Both the position numbers and the translations under genes were made by a program. A stretch of 33,225 bases of DNA from an uncultured Sphingomonas sp. (GTDB taxonomy: Bacteria; Pseudomonadota; Alphaproteobacteria; Sphingomonadales; Sphingomonadaceae): assembly GCA_913774925.1 (NCBI GenBank), contig CAJYKB010000056.1, forward strand, positions 1 to 33,225. Direction: 5' to 3'. Every line of letters begins with the position of its first letter. Within the stretch, counting starts at the first letter, position 1. The notes below the pieces were generated by a model. The model was not told the DNA's origin. It ran no database searches and was given only the letters and a program-made list of their open reading frames with translations. This document shows, piece by piece, positions 8,527 to 17,512 of this stretch.

Positions 8527-10746
8527 TCAGCGCAGCCGTTCGATCGCCTGGGCCAGCGCGACGTACAGCTTGCCCATATCCGACGACAGCAGTGTCACCC
8601 CGAGCGGGGAGCCGTCGCGTTGTGCCAGGATCGTGCGCAACATCGCCTCGAAATCGTGGATGTAGCGGTTCACCTGCTCGCGGAAATTGGGGTTGTCGTC
8701 GTACAGCCGCGCCACGTCGCGCTGCTCGCTGCCGTCGAGCAGGCGGACCGCGCGGCGGGTGAAGACGCCGCGGTCGCCCTTGAGATACGCGGCCCAGGCG
8801 CTATCGGAGATTTCGGGCGCGAAGGTGCGGGTCAGGTCGATCGAAGCCGAGTTGAGCGCCTCGATCAGCAACGAGGCGCGGCGCGCGAAGCTCTCATGCT
8901 CGTTTTCCTCCGCGGCGGCGCGTGCTTCCTCGAGCCGCTGGTCGACGAGCGCGATCGTCGCCTCGATCCCCTGCAACTGCTGCTCCAGCCGCTCGCCGGC
9001 GCGGCCTGCGGCGGCGACGGCAGCCTCGGCGACCTGCGCGACCTGCTGCACCTGATGCGCGACGCCGCTTTCGACTGCGCGCTCCAGCGCCGCGACACCG
9101 GCAACTTCCATCGCGCTCGCGGCGTCGGGAATGACGCGTGAAAGCGCTTCACGCGCATGTTCGGCGGCGGAGGCGGCGGTTTCGCGGACGCGCAGCAACG
9201 CCTCCAGCAGGCGCGGGGCGGCTTCCTCGGTCAGGTCGTCGGCGCGGCGCGCGGCCTGTTCGACCGCATTGCCGATCAGGTCCGCCTGGCCGCGGCCCTT
9301 GTCGAGCACTTCGTTGAGCTTGACCGTCAGCGCCTCGACCGTGTGGCGCTGATCGGCGACGACCTGTGCCACCGCCTCGATCGCGTCATGCGTACTTTCG
9401 GCCGCGGTGACGAGCGCAAGAAGCTCCGGCTTTGCCGCGACCACGACCTGCTTGGTCGCGGCGACACGCGTTTCCAGACGGGCGATCGCCTCCGGCATCG
9501 TCTCGTCCATCTCGCGCGCGGCCGCGTCGAGCGCGACGAGCAGGTTTTCGGTCGTGGCGATGGTCCGCTCGGCGGTATCGTTGCCCATGTCCATCGCGCG
9601 GGTCAGCGCCTCGGTCGTGACGTGAAGCGCGCTGACGGTGGCGGCAAGCTGCTGGCTGCGCTCGGTCCCGTTGACGTGCAGCGCCTCGAACCGGGAGTCG
9701 GCGCGGTTGAGCCCGTCCTCCAGCTGCGAGAACAAGGTGCGCCCGGACGCCTGCTGCGCATCGAGGCGCGCCGCGATCCGTTCGATCACGATCTCGATCA
9801 GCGAGATCCGCTCCGCCAGTGCCTCCGCGCTTTCGCGCGCGGACTGATCGAGCGCGGTCTGGTTGGCGCTGACCATCGCGAGCATCGCATCGCCCTGCGC
9901 CGCGATGCCCTTGCGCGATTCGTCGATGGCGGCGGCGGTGCGGTCGAGCAAGGCATCGACCGCGGCGGCGGCGTTGGAGGTGACCGATTCGAGGCGCGCG
10001 CCCGCCGTCTCGCTCGTGACCTCCATCCGCTGCATATAGGCGGCGAGCTTCTCCGCCGCGCCGCTCGTGACCGTTTCCGCCTCGCGACCGCGGGCGGTCA
10101 GCGCGGCGACCTGCGCGTCGAGCGCGGCGGTATGCTCGCTGGCGACGATCGCGGCCTGGTCGATCGACAGCGTCAGCTCATGCGTTTCCTCCTGCGCGCG
10201 CGGCAGCGTGGAAAGCAGGTTCGTCAGGTGCGCACGCGCGGTTTCGGTCGAGTTGGTCAGCGCGCGGGCATGGACGTCGGCCTGATCGATCTCTTCCGAC
10301 AGGCCGCGCCCGATCGACGCGAGCCGCGCGGTCGCGGCGTCCCCCAGGGCGGTCAGCAGGCGGACCTGCTCGGCGAGCGCGACACGGCGTTCCTCGATCG
10401 CGGTGCCCAGCGCCGTGACGGTCCGGCCGAGCGACTCCGCCTCCGCCCGCATGTCGCGTGCGGTCGCGCCGAAGCGCTGCGCCTCGGCGCGGCTGGTGCG
10501 TAACGTCACCAGCCAGACGATGCCGGCAAGGACGGGGACGGTGGCGGCAGCGGCCCCGAACTGCGCCAGCGCAAGCGCCGGCATCGTCACCAGCGAATCG
10601 CGTGCCAGCCAGACGAGAAGGCCGACCCAGGCCACCGCGACGACGAGGGCGATCCAGCCCAGCACGGGCGGGCGGGCGGGCGCCGTCTCGAATTCGTCAC
10701 GCGACAGCTGGTAGATGGAGTCGTCGGTATCGGGCCGGTCGGTCAT
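8527..10746 (-). CDS. membrane-anchored long coiled-coil protein, TipN-like
   Basis: A 739-residue protein with two transmembrane helices near the N-terminus (about 29-47 and 57-80) and then roughly 540 residues of Ala/Glu/Arg-rich heptad-type coiled coil in the cytoplasm. The last 115 residues form a distinct segment with AWAAYLKGDRGVFTRRAVRLL, NRYIHDFEAMLR and SSDMGKLYVALAQAIERLR. This layout resembles Caulobacter TipN, a birth-scar polarity marker that guides flagellum placement and chromosome segregation. I make that assignment from architecture and remembered C-terminal similarity, so it needs an alignment. The frame stays open to an ATG at 10845. I prefer 10746 because the upstream 33 residues look unconserved; neither start has a good ribosome-binding site. 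The gene is divergent from the nucleotidyltransferase-like gene. Confidence 0.6.
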   Translation of the reverse strand: MTDRPDTDDSIYQLSRDEFETAPARPPVLGWIALVVAVAWVGLLVWLARDSLVTMPALALAQFGAAAATVPVLAGIVWLVTLRTSRAEAQRFGATARDMRAEAESLGRTVTALGTAIEERRVALAEQVRLLTALGDAATARLASIGRGLSEEIDQADVHARALTNSTETARAHLTNLLSTLPRAQEETHELTLSIDQAAIVASEHTAALDAQVAALTARGREAETVTSGAAEKLAAYMQRMEVTSETAGARLESVTSNAAAAVDALLDRTAAAIDESRKGIAAQGDAMLAMVSANQTALDQSARESAEALAERISLIEIVIERIAARLDAQQASGRTLFSQLEDGLNRADSRFEALHVNGTERSQQLAATVSALHVTTEALTRAMDMGNDTAERTIATTENLLVALDAAAREMDETMPEAIARLETRVAATKQVVVAAKPELLALVTAAESTHDAIEAVAQVVADQRHTVEALTVKLNEVLDKGRGQADLIGNAVEQAARRADDLTEEAAPRLLEALLRVRETAASAAEHAREALSRVIPDAASAMEVAGVAALERAVESGVAHQVQQVAQVAEAAVAAAGRAGERLEQQLQGIEATIALVDQRLEEARAAAEENEHESFARRASLLIEALNSASIDLTRTFAPEISDSAWAAYLKGDRGVFTRRAVRLLDGSEQRDVARLYDDNPNFREQVNRYIHDFEAMLRTILAQRDGSPLGVTLLSSDMGKLYVALAQAIERLR

Positions 10747-10964
10747 GGTCGACGGAAGGTCGCTTTCCAACGATGGAGGAAGGGCATGCGGGTTCGTATC
10801 GGCGTCAACCGCATGAATGCCAATGATAGACGGCCCCCCGTTCATGGCGGCGGTTTAACACTTTTGTCAGATGGCGAAAGTCGTTTCCCGGCGCGTGGTC
10901 ATCGCTTGATCGCATAAAGGCCGTATTGCCCGGCAGGGGGGCATTGCCTAACAGCCGGCGCACG

Positions 10965-12146
10965 ATGCTGGCCGGGCTACTCTTCGCAACGCACGAGGCG
11001 GACGATCGCCCGGGCACCCTGGCGGCGACGCTGCCCTTCGCCGCGGCGACGCTGATCGAATATCAGGCGCGGCTGCTGCTCGCCTGCGATGCGGCGCAGA
11101 TCGTGATCGTCGTGCAGCGGCTGACCCCGGAACTGATCGGCGCGGTGGCGCGGATCGCGCGGCGCGGCGTCGCGGTGGATACGGTGCGCAGCGCTGGCGA
11201 GGCGCTGGCGAAGCTGCACCCGCTGGCGCGGATCGTGATGCTGGCGGACGGGCTGGTGACGACCGAGGGCGTGGTTAGCGCGCTGGCGGGCGAGGGGGGT
11301 GACGCGCTGCTGGTGGTGCCGGGCGCGCAGGCCTCGACCGATTTCGAACGGGTCGGCGGCGGATCGGCCTGGGCCGGGGTGGCGCGGATCGATGCGCGCC
11401 GGCTGAGCGATGCGGCGCAGATGCCGGAGGATTACGACCTGCAATCCACATTGCTCCACGCCGCCGAACAGGCCGGTGCGCGGCATGTCACGCTGCGGCT
11501 GGGCGATATGGAGCTGGGGCACGGGATCGAGCGCCGCGCGGCCGCGCTGGAGGATCGCGGGCGCGCGGTGCTGTCCGCCTCGATGGCGGTGCGACCCGGC
11601 TGGTTCGAGCGGCTGGTGCTGCGTCCGCTCGCGAAGCTCGCGATCCCGCCGATCGCGCGGCGGGCGATTTCGACCGTTGCCGTCGCCGGCGCGGCATTGG
11701 CGGCAGCGGTCGCAGGCGTGGTGGCGATGCTGCTCGAGGCGCCGGCCACGGGCATGATCGCGCTGCTGCTGGGGGCGATGATCGCGGAGATCGCAGGCGC
11801 GCTGGCGCTGTTCCGTGACGAGCCGGCGCTGATGCGGGGCAGCCGGGTGGCGGTGCTGGTGCTGCCGGCGATCGCCGCGCTGCTGCTGGGGCATGACGTC
11901 GATGCGCAGGGGGCGACGACCAGCGCGCGGCTGCTGGCGCTGGGCGCGATCGTCGCGGGCGGCGTGGGTGAGCGGGCGGCGAGCGCGGTGCAGCGCCGAA
12001 GCTGGTGGGGGACGGCGCCGGCCTATCTCGCGGTGCTCGCGATCTTCACGCTGATCGGGTGGCCGACGCTGGGGCTGGGGCTGATCGCGCTCTATGCCAC
12101 GGTTACCCTGACGGCGGCGGTCGAGGCGTTGCGGCGGCACGCTTAG
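10965..12146 (+). CDS. nucleotidyltransferase-like domain fused to a membrane domain
   Basis: A 393-residue protein I cannot name. Residues 1 to about 190 have the alternating strand-helix pattern of a sugar-nucleotide transferase: TLIEYQARLLLACDAAQIVIVV and an acidic ARIVMLADG strand. The usual glycine-rich nucleotide loop near the N-terminus is not evident, so it may be inactive or altered. From about 225 to the end there are five or six hydrophobic helices with Ala/Leu/Gly-rich sequence. Some bacterial proteins join a nucleotidyltransferase to a phosphatidyl-transferase-like membrane part, but I do not see the CDP-alcohol transferase DG-AR-G-D motif. In-frame TTG codons at 10926 and 10944 are alternative starts, the latter after a G-run. 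It leads a likely three-gene set with the DUF2336 and kinase-like genes. Confidence 0.65.
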   Translation: MLAGLLFATHEADDRPGTLAATLPFAAATLIEYQARLLLACDAAQIVIVVQRLTPELIGAVARIARRGVAVDTVRSAGEALAKLHPLARIVMLADGLVTTEGVVSALAGEGGDALLVVPGAQASTDFERVGGGSAWAGVARIDARRLSDAAQMPEDYDLQSTLLHAAEQAGARHVTLRLGDMELGHGIERRAAALEDRGRAVLSASMAVRPGWFERLVLRPLAKLAIPPIARRAISTVAVAGAALAAAVAGVVAMLLEAPATGMIALLLGAMIAEIAGALALFRDEPALMRGSRVAVLVLPAIAALLLGHDVDAQGATTSARLLALGAIVAGGVGERAASAVQRRSWWGTAPAYLAVLAIFTLIGWPTLGLGLIALYATVTLTAAVEALRRHA

Positions 12147-12182
12147 TGCCGGGTTAACGAACGTCGCGCTACAGCCGGCCGC

Positions 12183-13250
12183 ATGTCCGCATCGCCCCTT
12201 CCCGTGACCGACGTTCTGGCGCGCGCCGCTGCCGCGGACCGGCGCGTCGATGCACGACTGGCGGCCGCGATCGCGGACGTCTTCCTTCCCGAGGAGGACC
12301 GGCTGGACGAGCGCACCCGCGCGACGGTCGCCGCGCTGCTGGAGGCGACGGTCGCCGCCACCGAGCGCGAGATCGCGGGGCATGCCGCGCGGTTGCTGGC
12401 GACCCGGGGAGCCGGCGACGTGGCGCAGCGGCTGGGCGCGAACCATTCGCTGGCGCTGCCGCGGCTCGCCGCGTCCGGGCTGCTGCGCGATGCGGATCTG
12501 ATGGCGGAGCTGATCGCACAGGCGCGGATCGACCTGATCGATGCCGCGCTGATCGCCAATCGCGCACCCGGCACCCGCGCTACGCTGCTGTCGCGGCTGG
12601 CGGAGAGCCGCGACGGCGTGATCCGCAGCCGCGCGGTGACCTATATGGTGGCGGACAGCCGGCGGCGGATGCCCCATGCGGCGCGGCGGGCGGACCTGCC
12701 GGTGGCGTTGCACCAGCGGCTGGCGTGGTGGATCGCGGCGGCGCTGCGAGAGCAGCTGGACGCGGCGATCGACCCGGCGGTCGACCGCGCACTGGTGGAG
12801 GCGACGCAGCGCAGCCTGTCGGTACAGGAGGAGGGCGATCGCATCGCGATGCTGGCCGCGAACCTGGCCGCGGCGATCGCGCCCGATGCGGCGGAGCTGC
12901 CGCAATTGATGGTGGATGCGCTGATCGAGGGGAAGCTGGCGCTACTCGTCGCGCTGCTGGCGCAGGCCGCGGGGGTCGATCTGGCGGAGGCGCGCGGGCT
13001 GGTGCTGGATGTCGACAGCGAGCGGCTGTGGCTGGCGCTGCGCGGCATCGGGCTGGCGCGCGCGGACATCGCACGGATCGGATGGCTGCTGTGCGAGGCC
13101 GATGCGTGGCGCGATGCGGAGGCGCTGGCGGACATGCTGGGGCCGGTGGGGGAATTGGAAGCTGAGGCGGCGGCGCAGGTGGTCGCACCGCTGACGCTGG
13201 ATGCGGCGTATCGTGCGGCGATCCGGGCGCTGGCGCGGATGCCGTCGTGA
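12183..13250 (+). CDS. DUF2336 family protein
   Basis: A 355-residue, almost entirely helical, Ala-rich soluble protein matching the alphaproteobacterial DUF2336 family. Typical features are LLSRLAESRDGVIRSRAVTYM and a mid-protein ALREQLDAAIDPAVDRALV. Members often occur beside signalling or cell-cycle genes, but no biochemical function is established. It starts 36 bp after the membrane protein gene. Its stop overlaps the GTG start of the next gene (GTGA), which points to translational coupling with the kinase-like protein. A helical scaffold or adaptor role for that partner is a guess from this coupling. Confidence 0.75.
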   Translation: MSASPLPVTDVLARAAAADRRVDARLAAAIADVFLPEEDRLDERTRATVAALLEATVAATEREIAGHAARLLATRGAGDVAQRLGANHSLALPRLAASGLLRDADLMAELIAQARIDLIDAALIANRAPGTRATLLSRLAESRDGVIRSRAVTYMVADSRRRMPHAARRADLPVALHQRLAWWIAAALREQLDAAIDPAVDRALVEATQRSLSVQEEGDRIAMLAANLAAAIAPDAAELPQLMVDALIEGKLALLVALLAQAAGVDLAEARGLVLDVDSERLWLALRGIGLARADIARIGWLLCEADAWRDAEALADMLGPVGELEAEAAAQVVAPLTLDAAYRAAIRALARMPS

Positions 13251-14596
13251 GCGAAGTGGTGATCCTGACCGCGGCGCTGGATGCCGACGACCGGCTGCGC
13301 GAGGCCGATGCGACCTTCGCCGCGATCAACGACCGGGCCGGCGGGCGCGTCGGTGCGGCGGTAGCGGTGCCGCAATTCGCGACGCTGGGGCGGCTGGCGC
13401 GGCGGCTGGGCATCCCGATCGAGCGCGCGGTGACGATCGCGGACGGAGAGGTCGACCTCGATTGCTGGGTGAAGGCGGCACCGCGTGACAATGGTGTCGC
13501 GCTGGCGGTGTCGCTGATGCGCGAGCGGCCCGCGTGGCGCGCGCCCGCGGCCGCCGCCGACGTGCCGCCGCCGCCGGGCGCGGACTGGACCTGGGAGGTG
13601 GACGCCGAGTTGCGCGTGACGCGGATCGCGCTGGAGGACGGCGCGCGGGCGGGATTCGACGCGACCGTGGCGCTGTCGTCGCCGCTGACGCGGCTGTTTG
13701 CGCTGGAGGCAGACGCGTCGGGCGCGATGCCGCTGCTGGATGCGATGGCGGAGCGCCGCGATTTCGACGGTCAGCCGGCGACGATCCGTTCGGGCGGCGG
13801 CAAGGTGATGCTGGCGGGCGCCGTCCGTATCGATGCGGGGGGCAGTTTCGCGGGGTTCGTCGGGGGGACGTTCGCAGCGGAGCCGATCGTCGCGGCGGCG
13901 CCGCTACGCGAATCGGGACTGAGCGCGGCGTTCAACGCGCGGCTGGATCGCATGCTGCGGGGGCCGCTGGGCCGGATCGTGGCGAATGCGGACAGCATCA
14001 ACGCCGGGTCCGAAGGGCCGCTCGACGCGCATTACACCGATTATGCGGCCGACATCGCGAGTGCGGGGCGGCATCTGATCGGGCTGGTCGACGATCTCGT
14101 CGATATGGAGGCGATCGAGCGCGACGATTTCACCACCGAACGCGAGGCGATCGATCTCGCCGACCTGATGCGGCGCGCCGCCGGTCTGCTGGCGGTGCGC
14201 GCGGCCGACAACCGCGTGACGATCGATCGCTCCGAATGCGACCAGCCGCTACCCGCGATCGGCGAATTCCGCCGCACGCTCCAGATTCTGGTCAATCTGA
14301 TCGGCAATGCGCTGCGCTATTCGCCGCGCGGGGCGACGGTGTGGCTTCACCTCCAGCGTGAAGGCGACCGTGCGGTGGCGATCGTGGCGGATCAGGGGAA
14401 GGGAATCGCGCCCGAGGATCAGGCGCGCATCTTCGAGAAGTTCGAGCGCGTCGACACGAGCGAGCAGGGGGGCAGCGGGCTCGGCCTCTATATCGCGCGC
14501 AGGCTGGCGCGCGCGATGGGGGGCGACCTGACCGTGGACAGCGCGCTGGGAATGGGCGCGCGCTTTATCCTGTCGCTGCCCGCGGGTCAGGGCTGA
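13247..14596 (+). CDS. histidine-kinase-like protein lacking the phospho-accepting His
   Basis: A 449-residue soluble protein with the architecture of a sensor histidine kinase and no transmembrane helix. The first 225 residues hold PAS-like segments, the clearest around 113-210 (DWTWEVDAELRVT). The dimerisation helix contains LDRMLRGPLGRIVANAD at about 233-249. Aligned to the normal S-H-E-L-R-T-P-L box, the His position is Arg235. The ATP-binding domain looks complete: N-box Asn354, G1 DQGKG at 382-386, F-box FEKF, and G2 GSGLGL at 409-414. It may thus bind ATP yet be unable to autophosphorylate on the usual residue, as in the Caulobacter pseudokinase DivL, which has Tyr there. The GTG start overlaps the DUF2336 stop; the 3' end overlaps a convergent gene by 10 bp. 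Confidence 0.85.
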   Translation: MSEVVILTAALDADDRLREADATFAAINDRAGGRVGAAVAVPQFATLGRLARRLGIPIERAVTIADGEVDLDCWVKAAPRDNGVALAVSLMRERPAWRAPAAAADVPPPPGADWTWEVDAELRVTRIALEDGARAGFDATVALSSPLTRLFALEADASGAMPLLDAMAERRDFDGQPATIRSGGGKVMLAGAVRIDAGGSFAGFVGGTFAAEPIVAAAPLRESGLSAAFNARLDRMLRGPLGRIVANADSINAGSEGPLDAHYTDYAADIASAGRHLIGLVDDLVDMEAIERDDFTTEREAIDLADLMRRAAGLLAVRAADNRVTIDRSECDQPLPAIGEFRRTLQILVNLIGNALRYSPRGATVWLHLQREGDRAVAIVADQGKGIAPEDQARIFEKFERVDTSEQGGSGLGLYIARRLARAMGGDLTVDSALGMGARFILSLPAGQG

Positions 14597-15021
14597 CGCC
14601 CGCCCGGGATCATCGAGTCGTTCTTTTCCGCGGCGCGCTTCTCCGCGGCGAAGGCCTGATTGATCGCGAGCGCGCAGCCCGACTGGCCGCCGGTGCCCAC
14701 GGGCGAGCAGGTGTCGGGGATGCCGGCACCGACGCGGCCGGCGCGATCCGCAATCGCGACGCGGTTGGTCCAGGCCTGGTTCTTCGCTGCCGGCTCCGCC
14801 GTGTTGCGCAGTTCCTTGGGAATGCGGAACTGTTCGTCGGGGTTGATGCGACTGCACACCACGATCTCGTCGCCCTGCGCCTTGGGGCAGGCCTCGCTGC
14901 CCTGAAGCTGGATGTTGCGCACCCGCTGCGGCGGGCGACCGGTTTCCGCCTCCGGCGCGGCCTGTGCCGCGGCGACCGCGGGGGACAGCAACAGGACGAC
15001 CGTAAGCGCCGCACGCAACAT
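14587..15021 (-). CDS. small secreted protein of unknown function
   Basis: A 144-residue protein with a signal peptide (MLRAALTVVLLLSPAVAAAQA). The mature part is polar and has four Cys residues: two in the segments EACPKAQGD and IVVCSRINP, and two near the C-terminal SPVGTGGQSGCALAI region. They could form disulfides in the periplasm. It looks like a sphingomonad-type conserved secreted protein, but I recognise no named domain. An AAGGAGA ribosome-binding site lies about seven bases before the ATG. It overlaps the convergent kinase-like gene by 10 bp and is divergent from trpG. Confidence 0.75.
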   Translation of the reverse strand: MLRAALTVVLLLSPAVAAAQAAPEAETGRPPQRVRNIQLQGSEACPKAQGDEIVVCSRINPDEQFRIPKELRNTAEPAAKNQAWTNRVAIADRAGRVGAGIPDTCSPVGTGGQSGCALAINQAFAAEKRAAEKNDSMIPGGRQP

Positions 15022-15036
15022 GACATTTCTCCTTAT

Positions 15037-15054
15037 CGACGCGAACGCGCGTCG
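15037..15054. other. perfect stem-loop followed by TTTT, between the secreted-protein gene and trpG
   Basis: CGACGCG-AACG-CGCGTCG is a perfect 7-bp stem with a four-base loop, followed on the plus strand by TAGCGC and four T residues (15061-15064). On the plus strand it is terminator-like and lies about 100 bp before trpG. It could limit read-through into the trp genes or act in a leader. No Trp-rich leader peptide is visible in front of it, so classical attenuation is not supported. On the minus strand it lies just upstream of the secreted-protein gene. Confidence 0.4.
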
Positions 15055-15152
15055 TAGCGCTTTTATCCCCCTATCCGCGTCTCACGCAGCTGACGATTCA
15101 TTGCCCGACGGTAATGGTTGCGATGAAGGCGGCATCGGCTATGGCGGGCGGC

Positions 15153-15737
15153 ATGATCCTGGTGGTCGACAATTACGACAGCTTCACCTGGAACCTGGTC
15201 CATTATGTGATGGAGCTGGGGGCCGAGGTGCGCGTGGTGCGCAACGATGCGCTGACGGCCGCGGAGGCCATGGCCAGCGGGGCGGAGGCGATCCTGATCT
15301 CGCCCGGTCCCTGTACCCCGACCGAGGCGGGTATCAGCCTGGAGCTGGTTGCGGCCTGCGCCGAGGCGCGTCGCCCGTTGTTCGGTGTGTGCCTGGGCCA
15401 TCAGGCGATCGGGCAGCATTTCGGCGGCAGGGTGGTGCGCGGCGGGCTGATGCACGGCAAGACCTGCCCGGTCGAGCATGACGGGACCGGGGTGTTCGCC
15501 GGGCTGCCCTCGCCGTTCACCGCTACGCGCTATCACTCGCTGATCGTCACCGACGTGCCCGACATGCTGGCGGTGAACGCAACCGCGGGCGATGCGTCGG
15601 TCATGGGGCTGCGGCACCGCGAGTTGCCGATCCACGGCGTGCAATTTCACCCGGAAAGCATCGCCACCGAGCATGGCCATGACCTGATCGCCAACTTCCT
15701 TTCCATCGCAGGTATCGCGCGCAAGGCATTGGCGTGA
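15153..15737 (+). CDS. trpG: anthranilate synthase glutaminase subunit
   Basis: A 194-residue class I glutamine amidotransferase that supplies ammonia to TrpE to make anthranilate from chorismate. It opens with the family signature [18 protein letters not shown]. The catalytic triad is complete: Cys80 in [11 protein letters not shown], and His166 and Glu168 in VQFHPES. I chose the ATG at 15153 because TrpG proteins begin at this motif. In-frame ATGs at 15114 and 15141 are possible, and an AAGG before 15141 would suit that one. Its stop overlaps the trpD start (GTGA), so trpG and trpD are translationally coupled. Its partner trpE lies about 10 kb away on the other strand. Confidence 0.95.
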   Translation: MILVVDNYDSFTWNLVHYVMELGAEVRVVRNDALTAAEAMASGAEAILISPGPCTPTEAGISLELVAACAEARRPLFGVCLGHQAIGQHFGGRVVRGGLMHGKTCPVEHDGTGVFAGLPSPFTATRYHSLIVTDVPDMLAVNATAGDASVMGLRHRELPIHGVQFHPESIATEHGHDLIANFLSIAGIARKALA

Positions 15738-16729
15738 AGGCTTTTGCGACGCTGCCCGACGCCCGTTCGCCGCTGTCGCGCGAGGTGGCGGCGCGGGCGT
15801 TCGCCGACCTGCTCGACGCGCGCACCAGCGAAGAGGCGGTCGCCGACTTCCTGATCGCGCTGTCGGAGCGCGGGGAAACCAGCATCGAGATCGCCGAGGC
15901 GGCGCGTGCGATGCGCGAGCGGCTGATCCCGGTCAGCGCGCCAGCCGGGGCGATCGACGTCTGCGGCACGGGCGGCGACGGGCAGCATACCCTGAACGTG
16001 TCGACCGCGGTCAGCCTGGTCGTCGCCGCCTGCGGCGTGCCGGTCGCCAAGCACGGCAATCGCGCCGCCTCGTCCAAGGCGGGGGCGGCGGATACGCTGG
16101 AGGCGCTGGGGCTGGACATGGACCGCGCGGGAACGCTGGCGGAGGCCACGTTGCGCGACCTGGGCATCGGCTTCCTCTTCGCGGGCAACCATCACCCGGC
16201 GATGAAGCGGATCACGCCGATCCGCCGCCACATCGGGCGGCGGACGATCTTTAACCTGATGGGACCGCTCGCCAACCCGGCGCATGTCACGCGCCAGCTG
16301 ATAGGGATCGCGCGGCCGGACTATGCGCCGGTCTATGCCGATGCGCTGGCGCAGCTGAGCACCGAGGCGGCACTGGTCGTCGCGGGCGAGGAGGGGCTGG
16401 ACGAGATTTCCGGCGCCGGGCCGACGCGGGTGGTCGCGATCGGCGCGGTGACGATGGCGGAGCGGATCGCGCCCGAGGATGCCGGGGTCGCCCGCCACCC
16501 GACGCTGGCGATCCGCGGCGGCGATCCGGCCTATAATGCCGCGGCGCTGCGGCGATTGCTGCGCGGCGAGCGGGGGGCGTACCGCGATGCGGTGGTGCTG
16601 AACGCCGCGGCGGCGCTGGTGCTGGCCAGAACCGATACCGTGCTGACCGATGCCGCGGCGCGCGCGGGCGAGGTGCTGGATAACGGGGCGGCCGACCGGC
16701 TGCTCGACCGCTGGATCGCCTATTCATGA
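15734..16729 (+). CDS. trpD: anthranilate phosphoribosyltransferase
   Basis: A 331-residue enzyme that transfers phosphoribose from PRPP to anthranilate, the second step of tryptophan synthesis. It has the PRPP-binding GTGGD motif at 78-82, the NVST loop at 88-91 and KHGNRAASS at 106-114, all normal for the family. Length is typical. It starts at GTG inside the trpG stop, and its own stop overlaps the trpC start (ATGA), so trpG, trpD and trpC are tightly packed. Confidence 0.96.
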   Translation: MKAFATLPDARSPLSREVAARAFADLLDARTSEEAVADFLIALSERGETSIEIAEAARAMRERLIPVSAPAGAIDVCGTGGDGQHTLNVSTAVSLVVAACGVPVAKHGNRAASSKAGAADTLEALGLDMDRAGTLAEATLRDLGIGFLFAGNHHPAMKRITPIRRHIGRRTIFNLMGPLANPAHVTRQLIGIARPDYAPVYADALAQLSTEAALVVAGEEGLDEISGAGPTRVVAIGAVTMAERIAPEDAGVARHPTLAIRGGDPAYNAAALRRLLRGERGAYRDAVVLNAAAALVLARTDTVLTDAAARAGEVLDNGAADRLLDRWIAYS

Positions 16730-17511
16730 CCATTCTCGACACCATCTGCGCCACCAAGCGCGACGAGGTGGCGGCGCGCCGCGCTGCCGTCTCGATCGCG
16801 GAGCTGACCGAGCGCGCCGCCGCGCAAACGCCGCCGCGCGGCTTCCGCGCCGCGCTGGACCGCACCGCGGCGGCGGGGCGGCACGCGCTGATTGCGGAGA
16901 TCAAGAAGGCCAGCCCGTCGAAGGGGCTGATCCGCGAGGATTTCGATCCGCCCGCGCATGCGCGGGCCTATGCCGCGGGCGGGGCGACGTGCCTGTCGGT
17001 GCTGACCGACGCGCCCTATTTCCAGGGCGACGAGGCGTATCTGATCGCGGCGCGCGCGGCGTGCGACCTGCCGGTGCTGCGCAAGGATTTCACGGTCGAC
17101 CCGTGGCAGATGCTGGAGGCGCGCAGCATCGGGGCGGACGCGATCCTGCTGATCGTCTCCGCGCTGGACGACGGGTGCCTGGCCGAGTGCGAGGCGGCGG
17201 CGATCGAGCAGGGGCTCGATGTGCTGGTCGAGGTGCATGACGAAACGGAGATGGAGCGGGCGGGGCGGCTGTCCTCGCGGCTGATCGGAGTCAACAACCG
17301 CAATCTGAAGACGTTCGAGGTCGACTTTCGCCGCACCTACGACCTGATGCGGCATGCGCCGGAGGGGTGCACCTTCGTCGCGGAAAGCGGGCTGTCGTCG
17401 CGCGCTGACCTGGACGAACTGGCGGCGCATGGCGTGCACTGCTTCCTGATCGGCGAGGCGCTGATGCGGCAGGCGGACGTCGCCGCGGCGACGCGCGCGA
17501 TGGTGGGGTGA
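16726..17511 (+). CDS. trpC: indole-3-glycerol phosphate synthase
   Basis: A 261-residue single-domain TIM barrel that closes the indole ring from carboxyphenylamino-deoxyribulose phosphate. Conserved barrel motifs are [12 protein letters not shown] at 56-67, LRKDF in the middle strand, [16 protein letters not shown] and AESGLSS. It is not fused to TrpF, and trpF, trpA and trpB are not in the window. It overlaps trpD by 4 bp, and moaC starts one base after its stop. Confidence 0.96.
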   Translation: MTILDTICATKRDEVAARRAAVSIAELTERAAAQTPPRGFRAALDRTAAAGRHALIAEIKKASPSKGLIREDFDPPAHARAYAAGGATCLSVLTDAPYFQGDEAYLIAARAACDLPVLRKDFTVDPWQMLEARSIGADAILLIVSALDDGCLAECEAAAIEQGLDVLVEVHDETEMERAGRLSSRLIGVNNRNLKTFEVDFRRTYDLMRHAPEGCTFVAESGLSSRADLDELAAHGVHCFLIGEALMRQADVAAATRAMVG

Positions 17512-17512
17512 C

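Noticed and set aside
14900..15152. Trp leader peptide for classical attenuation before trpG
   Set aside because: No short frame with adjacent Trp codons precedes the stem-loop on the plus strand.
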